Origin: Anaerolineae bacterium
GTDB taxonomy: Bacteria; Chloroflexota; Anaerolineae; Promineifilales; Promineifilaceae
DNA length: 64,000 bases
Assembly: GCA_030425205.1 (NCBI GenBank)
Contig: JAUIAP010000001.1
Coordinates: 1 to 64,000, forward strand
Reading direction: 5' to 3'
Shown: positions 17,447-24,405 of the stretch, in pieces
How the letters are laid out: each line of letters starts with the position of its first letter
Position numbering within the stretch: position 1 is the stretch's first letter
Notes under the pieces: generated by a model
Database searches by the model: none
The model's input: the letters and a program-made list of their open reading frames with translations, nothing else
Told to the model about the DNA's origin: nothing
Translations under genes and position numbers: made by a program

Positions 17447-18583
17447 ATGAAACGTTGGTTGATACCCCTATTTCTGTTTATGATCAGCAGTGTGGCAGCC
17501 GCCGCACCAAGCCATACGTGGCACGCGACCTATTGGAATAATGTCGATCTCGCTGGATCGCCCGTGCTGGTGCGCGATGAGCCATTTTTGTTCTATCGTT
17601 GGAATCGCGGCAGCCCTGCACCGAACATCGTCAACAATGATGAGTTTTCGGCTCGTTGGACGCGCACGGTTAACTTTTCGGCCGGCACTTGGGAGTTCAA
17701 GGCCGCCGTCGATGATGGCGTGCGCGTATTTATTGATGGGCAACTCTTGATCGATGGCTGGCAGTTGAGTGCATTTCACACGCTGTCGAACGCACGCTAC
17801 CTGACGGCGGGTGAGCATGAGATCGTCGTTGAATACTATGAACAGGGGGGTGAAGCGGTCATGCAGTTGACATGGGACAAACTGCTCGACGCGGAAAAGC
17901 CCGACGCAACGCCCGTCGCGAGCCCACCCGTCGGCGCATGGCAGGGCGTCTATTTTTCCAACACCAATTTACGCGGCAACGCGACCCTCGTGCGCATGGA
18001 TGAGAAGATCGATTTTAACTGGGGCACTGACTCGCCCGACCCTGCGCTTCCCGCCAACGGGTTCTCTGTGCGCTGGACCAACGCGATCACGTTTGCGCCG
18101 GGACAGTATCGCTTTACGCTGACCGTCGATGACGGTGCGCGGCTTTTTGTCAATGGCAAGCGCGTCATTAACGACTGGATTGACGACCCTGTGCGCGTTG
18201 TGACGGCCGATGTGGCGATCACGTCTGGCACCGTTCCCGTCATGCTCGAATATCGTGAGGGCGTGGGCAGGGCGCAGGTCAAGCTCGACTGGACATTGCT
18301 CGTGCCGCTCGATGACTTTGATCCAGCGGGGGATCGTGAGGCGGTGACGGCGACAGCGGTCGTGACGGAGCCAAGCGCATTGCGGCAATCATTTGGATTT
18401 GATGCGCCCGTCAAGCAAATTATCAATGAGGGGACAACGGTGCAGTTAGCAGGGCAGAGATCGGCCGATTCTGAGTGGATTCGCGTCATCACGCCGCTCG
18501 GTGTCTGGGGTTGGGTCGAAGCACGTGTGTTGCAAACTGATTTCCCGCTGGCTACCCTTGATGTGTGGGCGCAAGATTGGTAA
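17447..18583 (+). CDS. Secreted protein with two PA14-like domains and an SH3b domain
   Basis: 378 residues. A signal peptide (MKRWLIPLFLFMISSVAAAAP) is followed by two copies of a PA14-like beta-barrel at about 22-145 and 163-285. Each has the sequence pattern YWNN or YFSN..L.G....VR, FSARWT/FSVRWT, VDDG(V/A)R(V/L)F(I/V).G and VEYYE/LEYRE. The C-terminal 60 residues (TTVQLAGQRSADSEWIRVITPLGVWGWVEARVL) look like a bacterial SH3 domain. PA14 domains commonly bind carbohydrate. TATAGT at 17432-17437 ends 9 bases before the ATG, which suggests a very short leader. Confidence 0.85.
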   Translation: MKRWLIPLFLFMISSVAAAAPSHTWHATYWNNVDLAGSPVLVRDEPFLFYRWNRGSPAPNIVNNDEFSARWTRTVNFSAGTWEFKAAVDDGVRVFIDGQLLIDGWQLSAFHTLSNARYLTAGEHEIVVEYYEQGGEAVMQLTWDKLLDAEKPDATPVASPPVGAWQGVYFSNTNLRGNATLVRMDEKIDFNWGTDSPDPALPANGFSVRWTNAITFAPGQYRFTLTVDDGARLFVNGKRVINDWIDDPVRVVTADVAITSGTVPVMLEYREGVGRAQVKLDWTLLVPLDDFDPAGDREAVTATAVVTEPSALRQSFGFDAPVKQIINEGTTVQLAGQRSADSEWIRVITPLGVWGWVEARVLQTDFPLATLDVWAQDW

Positions 18584-18614
18584 GGGTTGGTTAGGGCAGA
18601 ATATCGTTTAATTT

Positions 18615-18667
18615 GGTGCGTGGTGCGTAGTGCGTGTTTAGTGACGCACCACGCACCACGCACCACG
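18615..18667. repeat. CGCACCA hairpin repeat, copy A
   Basis: GGTGCG-TGGTGCG-type units at 18615-18636 face ACGCACCACGCACCACG-type units ending at 18667, forming a long GC-rich hairpin 32 bases after the stop of the PA14 gene. Related copies lie at 33861-33953 and 62244-62329. Confidence 0.8.
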
Positions 18668-18747
18668 TCCGACATCAAAAAGACTCACATCACGAATAAT
18701 TACCCTCAAACTCCCCAAAAATTTCCACCCCAATCTAGTCGAAAGTT

Positions 18748-18756
18748 TGCTAAAAT
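18748..18756 (+). promoter_or_regulatory. Extended -10 box for a leaderless GTG start
   Basis: TGC-TAAAAT at 18748-18756 ends 6 bases before the GTG at 18763. A transcript start 6-7 bases after the box falls on the start codon, which supports the GTG over a downstream ATG at 18823. Confidence 0.55.
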
Positions 18757-18762
18757 GGGTTT

Positions 18763-19446
18763 GTGTCTAATTCAACGCCATTTACGTTTAAGCCCATTAA
18801 TGAGGTTTTCAATACGCAACATATGTCAGCCGATGGGATGGATTTTCTCTGGGCGAATGGTTGGCGGCACTTCGGGGAAAAATTCTATCGGTACAATGCC
18901 GCGATTATGAGCGGCGAATTGCAACGGATTATTCCGCTGCGCACGGTATTAAGCGACTTTAAGCAGTCGAAAAGTCAACGCCGCGTCATTCGTAAAAATG
19001 GTGACTTAAAAATGGTGATGAAACGTGCCGAATTGGACGATGAGAAGTGGCATATGTTCGAGGCACATCGTCAGCGTTTTGACGAATATATGCCGACCTC
19101 CCTCTATAATTTTCTTTCTGAAAAACCTGATCGCGTGCCTTGTCTCTGCTTAGAATTTGGCGTGCGCGACCCACAAGATCGGTTGCTGGCAGTCAGTTTC
19201 TTAGATGTGGGCCGCACCAGTGTTTCATCCGTCTTTGCCATGTTTGACCCATTGCATCAGGAACGTCGGCTGGGCATTTTGACGATGTTGCTCGAAATTT
19301 TTTGGGCGCAGCAACAGGGTAAGCAATACTACTACTCTGGTTACACGACGGAAGGTTCAAGTCGCTACAACTATAAAAAATGTTTTCATGCCCTTGAGGG
19401 ATATGATTTTGATGGCAATTGGGAGCCGTTTGAGCGGCAATGTTGA
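18763..19446 (+). CDS. Arginyl/leucyl-tRNA-protein transferase-like (ATE/Bpt, GNAT-fold) protein
   Basis: 227 residues. The second half resembles the C-terminal domain of arginine-tRNA-protein transferases and bacterial Bpt (N-end rule aminoacyl transfer): RFDEYMP, then LLAVSFLDVG..SVSSVFAMFDP......LGILTMLLEI, then YYYSGYTTEGSSRYNYKKCF. The N-terminal half lacks the CxxC cluster usual in Bpt/ATE, so the exact activity is uncertain and another aminoacyl or acyl transfer is possible. The GTG start is supported by an extended -10 box 6 bases upstream. There is no operon partner. Confidence 0.7.
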   Translation: MSNSTPFTFKPINEVFNTQHMSADGMDFLWANGWRHFGEKFYRYNAAIMSGELQRIIPLRTVLSDFKQSKSQRRVIRKNGDLKMVMKRAELDDEKWHMFEAHRQRFDEYMPTSLYNFLSEKPDRVPCLCLEFGVRDPQDRLLAVSFLDVGRTSVSSVFAMFDPLHQERRLGILTMLLEIFWAQQQGKQYYYSGYTTEGSSRYNYKKCFHALEGYDFDGNWEPFERQC

Positions 19447-19449
19447 CGA

Positions 19450-20301
19450 CTATGCCGACGCAACGGGTACGGTTTCTTCGCCCGTTTTGTGCAAATAAGC
19501 CAGTAGCTCATCCAACTGATTACGCCGTTTAAGATGCAACAGGATTTGTCGCGCACGCTGCTTTTTGCCGCCGTTTAGATTTTCCCAATCGATTCCGAGC
19601 TTGGCGGCAACGGCTTCTAATTCGGCAAGTGAATGGGTCGCGACGAGATATTGGCGGAGGAGTGAGGGGGGAGATTCGGCCGATAATTTCTCCGCACGCG
19701 GCAAACTTTCAGCGGGCAGCGGAGTCAAAATTCGCTCAACCGCCAGCGCCAACGTCCCCGTCTGCCCCGTTTCTTCTGCCATATTGAGCAGTCCTACAAT
19801 CACCGACGGCATATCGAGCGCAGGATTCAGGACATCATTTTCTTTCAAATCGAGGTCAAAGATTAGGTCGCGCACATCATCGGGACTCAGGTTCGTGCGG
19901 ATTTGTTCAAAGATCATCTGGCTATCAAACGCTTTGTTTTTGGTGGCGCGGCCACGCAATGGCTGCGCCGTTGGCACGCTTGGTAAGGCGTCCGTCATTC
20001 CTGTCGGCCACAGCAATCCAACCAGCCATAAGAAGGCTCCACCAGCCAGCATACCGCCCAGCACATAATCAAAATAGCCGATCTCATCAAGCACGCCACG
20101 CACACGCGCTGCGTCAAGTAGCACCATCAGCGAGACGGTCAACAAGCCGATGCCCCAGATGCGGCTGCCACGAATGACAAAAATCAGCAGAAAGAGCAGA
20201 ACGATGATGAAGCGAATAATCCATAACCACATATGGGTAAGTTTAACATAGAGTCGCGTTGCATAGACGACGATTGATGGTCGTTCTACACGCATTGTCA
20301 T
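19450..20301 (-). CDS. Membrane protein with two EAD-like helical adaptor domains
   Basis: About 283 residues from the ATG at 20301, where TATAAA ends 6 bases upstream; an upstream ATG at 20352 would leave only 18 bases to the divergent gene. The N-terminus has two or three membrane segments (MWLWIIRFIIVLLFLLIFV; WGIGLLTVSLMVLL; YVLGGMLAGGAFLWLVGLL). Two helical modules follow: 'FEQIRTNLSPDDVRDLIFDLDL..NDV..PALDMPSVIVGLLNMAE' and 'LRQYLVATHSLAELEAVAAKLGID..NLNGGKKQRARQILLHLKRRNQLDELLAYL'. The second has the look of the effector-associated or death-like domains that join sensors and effectors in bacterial conflict systems. No effector gene is adjacent. The domain assignment comes from the sequence pattern only. 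Confidence 0.6.
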   Translation of the reverse strand: MTMRVERPSIVVYATRLYVKLTHMWLWIIRFIIVLLFLLIFVIRGSRIWGIGLLTVSLMVLLDAARVRGVLDEIGYFDYVLGGMLAGGAFLWLVGLLWPTGMTDALPSVPTAQPLRGRATKNKAFDSQMIFEQIRTNLSPDDVRDLIFDLDLKENDVLNPALDMPSVIVGLLNMAEETGQTGTLALAVERILTPLPAESLPRAEKLSAESPPSLLRQYLVATHSLAELEAVAAKLGIDWENLNGGKKQRARQILLHLKRRNQLDELLAYLHKTGEETVPVASA

Positions 20302-20307
20302 AGGTTG

Positions 20308-20313
20308 TTTATA
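20308..20313 (-). promoter_or_regulatory. -10 box for the leaderless membrane EAD-like gene
   Basis: On the minus strand TATAAA ends 6 bases before the ATG at 20301. The box is preceded by TTGCA. Confidence 0.45.
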
Positions 20314-20370
20314 TGCAACTGCTGCTATGATTGAACGTATAGAAAGTGTCATTCTAACACTGGAGAGAAA

Positions 20371-20730
20371 ATGTCAAACCAACAAAAATCCCAGACGAGC
20401 ATTTTTAACGATCTAAAACTCGTCTTTAATTTAATCCGCGACCCGCAATCACCTAAACTGCTCAAGCTGCTGCCACTGGCGGGAATTATCTACTTCCTTG
20501 TACCAGAATGGGTGGCGTTCCCACCCTTTTCGTGGGTTCTCGCCTCACCGCTCGACGATATGGCGGTCTTCTACGGCATTTTCCGCGCGATGGTCAACCT
20601 CGCCCCACCCCATCTGATCGCCAAGTATCGAGATGGCATTGAAGCGGATGTTGTGGATGCGGAATATTCGGTTGCGGACAGCGTTGATGTCGAAAATGAT
20701 ATTTACATCAACCCAGATAAGTTGAAATAG
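20371..20730 (+). CDS. YkvA/DUF1232-like small membrane protein
   Basis: 119 residues with GGAG about 8 bases before the ATG. The core LLKLLPLAGIIYFLVPEWV..PPFSWVLASPLDDMAVFYGIF resembles the DUF1232 (YkvA) pattern, which also has a membrane helix, a proline break and a LDD motif. The C-terminus is acidic and soluble (DVVDAEYSVADSVDVENDIYINPD). The function of the family is not known. It is divergent from the EAD-like membrane gene. Confidence 0.65.
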   Translation: MSNQQKSQTSIFNDLKLVFNLIRDPQSPKLLKLLPLAGIIYFLVPEWVAFPPFSWVLASPLDDMAVFYGIFRAMVNLAPPHLIAKYRDGIEADVVDAEYSVADSVDVENDIYINPDKLK

Positions 20731-20824
20731 GGGCAGGGTCGTTGCGCAAGATATGGGAAGACGTGGTGCATCGTGACGGCCAGTTCGACACCACGCCTAA
20801 CCTATGGCACAGCCCAAAAGCCAA

Positions 20825-21460
20825 TCATTCCGCAACCCCATATTTGGAACAGATCATACATGCGGCAGGATCATGCTGGCGCGCAGGGCAGTGTTCGCGT
20901 CCATAAAAGATAATCTGCAAATGACGGCGATTCCACTCTTCAGGTGGGAATAACTGCTTCAAATCTTGTTCTGTCTGCTTGACATTCTTCCCGTTGGAAA
21001 CACCCCAACGTTTGGCAAGGCGATGGATATGCGTATCGACTGGAAATGCGGGTTTGCCAAAGGCGGCCGAAACGACAACTGACGCGGTCTTATGTCCAAC
21101 GCCGGGTAGCTTTTCCAGTTCCGCCAGCGTCTCTGGCACCTTGCCATCATGCTCATCCAATAACATTTGACTCAATTTATAGATATTGCGCGACTTGGTT
21201 GGTGCAAGACCAATCGAGCGAATTAACGCCTGAATCTCAGCGGGCGTAAGTTTGACCATTTCGGCCGGTGTGCTGGCGGCGGCAAAGAGGTCGGGCGTGA
21301 CCATATTGACACGTAGATCGGTCGTCTGTGCGCTCATTAAAACGGCAATCAGCAGCGTGTAGGGCGAAGTGTGGTTGAGTGGCGGTTCGGGGTTTGGGTA
21401 GAGTTGGTCGAGAATTCGGCCGATTTCTGCCGCCTTCTCTTCACGTGACATCATGTTCAT
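20825..21460 (-). CDS. nth: Endonuclease III (DNA glycosylase/AP lyase)
   Basis: 211 residues, the usual length. It removes oxidised pyrimidines and nicks the abasic site. The helix-hairpin-helix LPGVGHKTA carries catalytic Lys124, and Asp142 lies in VDTHIHR. The C-terminal iron-sulfur loop is unusual: three Cys in a C-x9-C-x2-C arrangement (CPARQHDPAACMIC) and then a stop seven residues later, without the fourth Cys of the normal C-x6-C-x2-C-x5-C cluster. The start has no Shine-Dalgarno; TGT-TAAAAT (21467-21475 on the minus strand) ends 6 bases before the ATG, so the mRNA is probably leaderless. Confidence 0.93.
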   Translation of the reverse strand: MNMMSREEKAAEIGRILDQLYPNPEPPLNHTSPYTLLIAVLMSAQTTDLRVNMVTPDLFAAASTPAEMVKLTPAEIQALIRSIGLAPTKSRNIYKLSQMLLDEHDGKVPETLAELEKLPGVGHKTASVVVSAAFGKPAFPVDTHIHRLAKRWGVSNGKNVKQTEQDLKQLFPPEEWNRRHLQIIFYGREHCPARQHDPAACMICSKYGVAE

Positions 21461-21466
21461 TACACA

Positions 21467-21475
21467 ATTTTAACA
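21467..21475 (-). promoter_or_regulatory. Extended -10 box for leaderless nth
   Basis: On the minus strand TGT-TAAAAT ends 6 bases before the ATG at 21460. Confidence 0.5.
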
Positions 21476-21479
21476 TGCT

Positions 21480-21590
21480 AAAGGTATAGATTTGGGTATA
21501 CCCATCTCCCATTTAAGGGGTTATGACCACTAGTAGCACCATTCTCCTATATCAGATGTAGCTTCATTTTGTAAGAATTGGCGTAAGTTA
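21480..21590 (+). promoter_or_regulatory. Conserved upstream region of the first choice-of-anchor surface gene
   Basis: AAAGGTATAGATT starts at 21480 and is followed by GGGTATA. A pair of direct GTAAG units at 21571 and 21583 (12-base period, GTAAGAAT-N3-CGTAAG) follows. Both elements recur, with nearly the same order and distance, upstream of the paralogue (24169-24290). The paired units resemble a tandem binding site for a response regulator. Confidence 0.5.
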
Positions 21591-21692
21591 GTCACAGGCG
21601 TTAGTGAACAACTGTCTGTATTGAAATAAGAGACGGAACCAGATCAAGCTATTTGGCTTGATTACCGTCCAGTATTGGTAAGAGCAAACAAA

Positions 21693-23951
21693 ATGAAGAA
21701 AGTTACATTCCCCCTCGTATTCGCGTTCTCGCTGTTATTGGTTTTAACCTTTTCAGTGGGGGCATTTCCCGGCATGAATTACAGTGGCGAGGCACAAGCC
21801 AACAACGTCACGGCAACACTCAATGTACTATCAATTCCCATCCTTGGCGGCGGCGTGTCTGCTGACGTCAAGGTTGGAGAAGCGCAGAGTCATGGCGCAG
21901 GAACACTCGCTGATCTCATGACGACATCAAGTGAAAGTATTGCCGCAAGCGTAAACGGCAGCGTACTTGGCATCCCTGTCAACCTGCCAATCTCTTCCCT
22001 AAGTAGCATACAAAGTTATCTCACACCAAGCCCCGATAATCCCGACCTCGCATCGAATTCATTGACCGATGGACTTGATGGAACGCTGCTGTCCTTGGGC
22101 GTATTACATAATAGCACGAGCGCCCTACTGAATGACGCGGACATGCTCCCGTCACTTGTCAATCCGACAAACAGTCTCAGCGAGGGCATGAGTGGTGTGG
22201 CAGGGATTGGAATCGGTCTGGACATTCCAATCTTAGGCCGATTATCAATCATCGACGCGGGTGTTGTCTCCGCGACGAGTAAGGTACAAACAATTGATGC
22301 AAGCACGGTCACAACGCAAGGGTATGATGCCGTTAGTTGTGAATCGCAAAGCATTATTGCGGGGTTAGATTTGTTGGACGGGTTGGTCGTAGTCGACGCG
22401 ATTACGACGACGACCACTGCCAACGTCAACGGGCAAGTCGGCACTGTGACGGGCTCGGTTCAAATTGCAGGTCTAGAAGTTGCTGGTGAAGTACGCGATG
22501 ACCTCGTGCTAGAAATTGGTTCGCTACCCCCGCTTGACATCAATTTGGCTGGAGGAAACATTGTGCTCTCGCTCGCCCCTGTGCTGGAAGGATCGGCCGA
22601 TAGGGGACTCGCAACAGCAAGTGCAACCGCCTTGCGGCTCGAAGTCGTTGCCAACGCATTGGGTCTTGGCACGGGAACGGTGATCGAAATTGGTAGCAGC
22701 GAAGTGACCTGCGCCGCCGCTCGTGGCAATTGGAATCCAAAAGACGATACAGATAACGATGGCGTGATTGATGAACAGGATCTCGACGATGATAACGACG
22801 GAATCCCCGACCTGCTTGAAGGTGATGCTGCGCTTGACACAGATAGTGACGGCATTCCAGACAGCCGCGACCTCGACAGCGACAATGATGGGGCAAACGA
22901 CGTGATTGAAGCGGGTCACAATGACCTGGATTTGAATGGCGACGGACAGATTGATGGTGCAGTCGGAACCAATGGGCTAAGCAATTTGGTTGAAGTTGCC
23001 GACGATTCTACCGGTGACTTGATATACACGCTCCGTGACTCTGATAGCGATGGCATTATCGACGTGCGCGACCTCGATAGTGACAATGACAGCATCCCCG
23101 ATCTGATTGAGAATGGTTTTGCGGCACATGATTCAAATGGTGACGCGATGGTCGATGGCGCAGATGACGATTTTGATGGGATTCTCGCGCCTGTCGATGG
23201 TCTCGCCTCATATGGCGATAGCGATGTCGCGCCACAGGCAGATGCCGATGGCGACGGAATTCCCAATAGCCGCGACCTCGATAGCGATAACGATGGCACG
23301 CTCGACCTAGTCGAGAATGGACAAGGCGCACTCGACACCGATAACGATGGGATGGTTAACGGTGATGACTTCGACCAAGATGGTGTGCTTGGTGCGGCTG
23401 ACACAATGGGTCTCGAATATGGCACAGGTTCAACGATCGTCGATACAGACGAAGATTCTGTTCCAAATGCGTATGATCTCGACAGCGACAACGACGGCGC
23501 GACCGATGTAATGGAGGCGGGGCTACTCGGTTCTGACCCTGATGGCAGTGGCACGCTCGAAGGAGTCGATACCGATCAGGATGGTGTCCCAGATGATTGG
23601 GACTCGATCCCCGCAGAATTTGGCGCGGGCAGCAATGAACTGCCAGATGCGGATGGCGACGACCTCCCTGACATGGTTGAGTTGGACAGCGATGACGACG
23701 GAACATTTGATAATGCTGTCTATGGGGATGGGACAGATAACAACAATGATGGTATGGCAGATGGCGAAGATCCAGATCAAGATGGTATTCCAGAATCGGC
23801 CGATACTGCACCAACAGAATTTGGTCTCAATGGCACACCAACCGCCATTTCACTAGCCAGCCACCGCGTCCAATTAATGAGCAGCAGCATTCTATTGCTC
23901 GCCCTGTTCACTTTACTTGGCCTCACAGTAGCACTCAAGACGCGCGAGTAA
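21693..23951 (+). CDS. Secreted choice-of-anchor protein with thrombospondin type 3 repeat stalk (copy 1)
   Basis: 752 residues from the ATG at 21693. A signal peptide (MKKVTFPLVFAFSLLLVLTFSVGAF) leads to a choice-of-anchor-type beta domain at about 26-345 (AFPGMNYSGEAQANNVTATL to VTCAAARGNW). Then come about 370 residues of calcium-binding repeats of the type DxDxDGxxDxxDLDSDNDGxxD. The protein ends with a hydrophobic helix (SSSILLLALFTLLGLTVAL) and KTRE. The stalk should be rigid and Ca2+-dependent, holding the N-terminal domain away from the cell. A strong intrinsic terminator follows. The next gene is a paralogue. Confidence 0.85.
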   Translation: MKKVTFPLVFAFSLLLVLTFSVGAFPGMNYSGEAQANNVTATLNVLSIPILGGGVSADVKVGEAQSHGAGTLADLMTTSSESIAASVNGSVLGIPVNLPISSLSSIQSYLTPSPDNPDLASNSLTDGLDGTLLSLGVLHNSTSALLNDADMLPSLVNPTNSLSEGMSGVAGIGIGLDIPILGRLSIIDAGVVSATSKVQTIDASTVTTQGYDAVSCESQSIIAGLDLLDGLVVVDAITTTTTANVNGQVGTVTGSVQIAGLEVAGEVRDDLVLEIGSLPPLDINLAGGNIVLSLAPVLEGSADRGLATASATALRLEVVANALGLGTGTVIEIGSSEVTCAAARGNWNPKDDTDNDGVIDEQDLDDDNDGIPDLLEGDAALDTDSDGIPDSRDLDSDNDGANDVIEAGHNDLDLNGDGQIDGAVGTNGLSNLVEVADDSTGDLIYTLRDSDSDGIIDVRDLDSDNDSIPDLIENGFAAHDSNGDAMVDGADDDFDGILAPVDGLASYGDSDVAPQADADGDGIPNSRDLDSDNDGTLDLVENGQGALDTDNDGMVNGDDFDQDGVLGAADTMGLEYGTGSTIVDTDEDSVPNAYDLDSDNDGATDVMEAGLLGSDPDGSGTLEGVDTDQDGVPDDWDSIPAEFGAGSNELPDADGDDLPDMVELDSDDDGTFDNAVYGDGTDNNNDGMADGEDPDQDGIPESADTAPTEFGLNGTPTAISLASHRVQLMSSSILLLALFTLLGLTVALKTRE

Positions 23952-23980
23952 CTTCAGCGTTCAACCGCAAGCACAACAAG

Positions 23981-24007
23981 AAACCACCGCGAATGCGGTG
24001 GTTTTTT
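23981..24007 (+). terminator. Intrinsic terminator after surface protein copy 1
   Basis: AAACCACCGC (23981-23990), loop GAAT, and GCGGTGGTTT (23995-24004) form a perfect 10-bp stem followed by T residues to 24007. Confidence 0.9.
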
Positions 24008-24094
24008 GTTGTCTATGACCAAGCTGGACACGCTCCTAACTTACCCTTGAAATGACGTTGAATCGTAAAAATAGTTTCGTTGCTCCCCTTGCGT

Positions 24095-24137
24095 CTCGTA
24101 AGAACGGAGAAAAGTTTCACCGCAGTTCTTAAGCGAG
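24095..24137. repeat. Imperfect inverted repeat in the intergenic gap
   Basis: CTCGTAAGAAC (24095-24105) faces GTTCTTAAGCGAG (24125-24137) across 19 bases with small mismatches. It lies between the terminator and the conserved upstream elements of copy 2. The gap 23952-24405 holds no gene. Confidence 0.45.
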
Positions 24138-24168
24138 TTTGTCTTTTTCATCTCAAAAGGGGGACTAG

Positions 24169-24290
24169 AAAGGTATAGATTAGGATATAGACGGTCCGTA
24201 TTTTAGTACCTGTTTCCCACTAAATTCGCTCATTAGCCCTCATTTCCTATTTCGTTAAATTAGTGTATTTGTAAGAATAATCGTAAGTCA
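24169..24290 (+). promoter_or_regulatory. Conserved upstream region of the second choice-of-anchor surface gene
   Basis: AAAGGTATAGATT (from 24169) with GGATATA, then direct GTAAG units at 24271 and 24283 (GTAAGAAT-N3-CGTAAG), match the set at 21480-21590. The flanking bases differ, which suggests that the elements are under selection. The distance between them is about 100 bases here and 91 in copy 1. Confidence 0.5.
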
Positions 24291-24405
24291 AATCAGAAAA
24301 TGGGTAAATAAATTTTCCAAATTTGACAGATAAGTAGATAGACAACACACGGTATCGTATAGTCTCAACTGTTATTAATAGTCGTATTTGGTAGGAGTTC
24401 AATCC

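Noticed and set aside
17340-17450. Replication origin
   Set aside because: There are just two DnaA-like boxes, and no AT-rich unwinding region, dnaA, dnaN or gyrB.
22460-23554. Antisense frames opposite the calcium repeats
   Set aside because: They are Ser/Arg- or His-rich low-complexity shadows caused by the repeated GAT/GAC codons on the other strand.
22740-23830. CRISPR-like periodic repeats
   Set aside because: The periodicity comes from coding Asp-rich repeats of variable spacing; there are no identical repeats with unique spacers and no cas genes.
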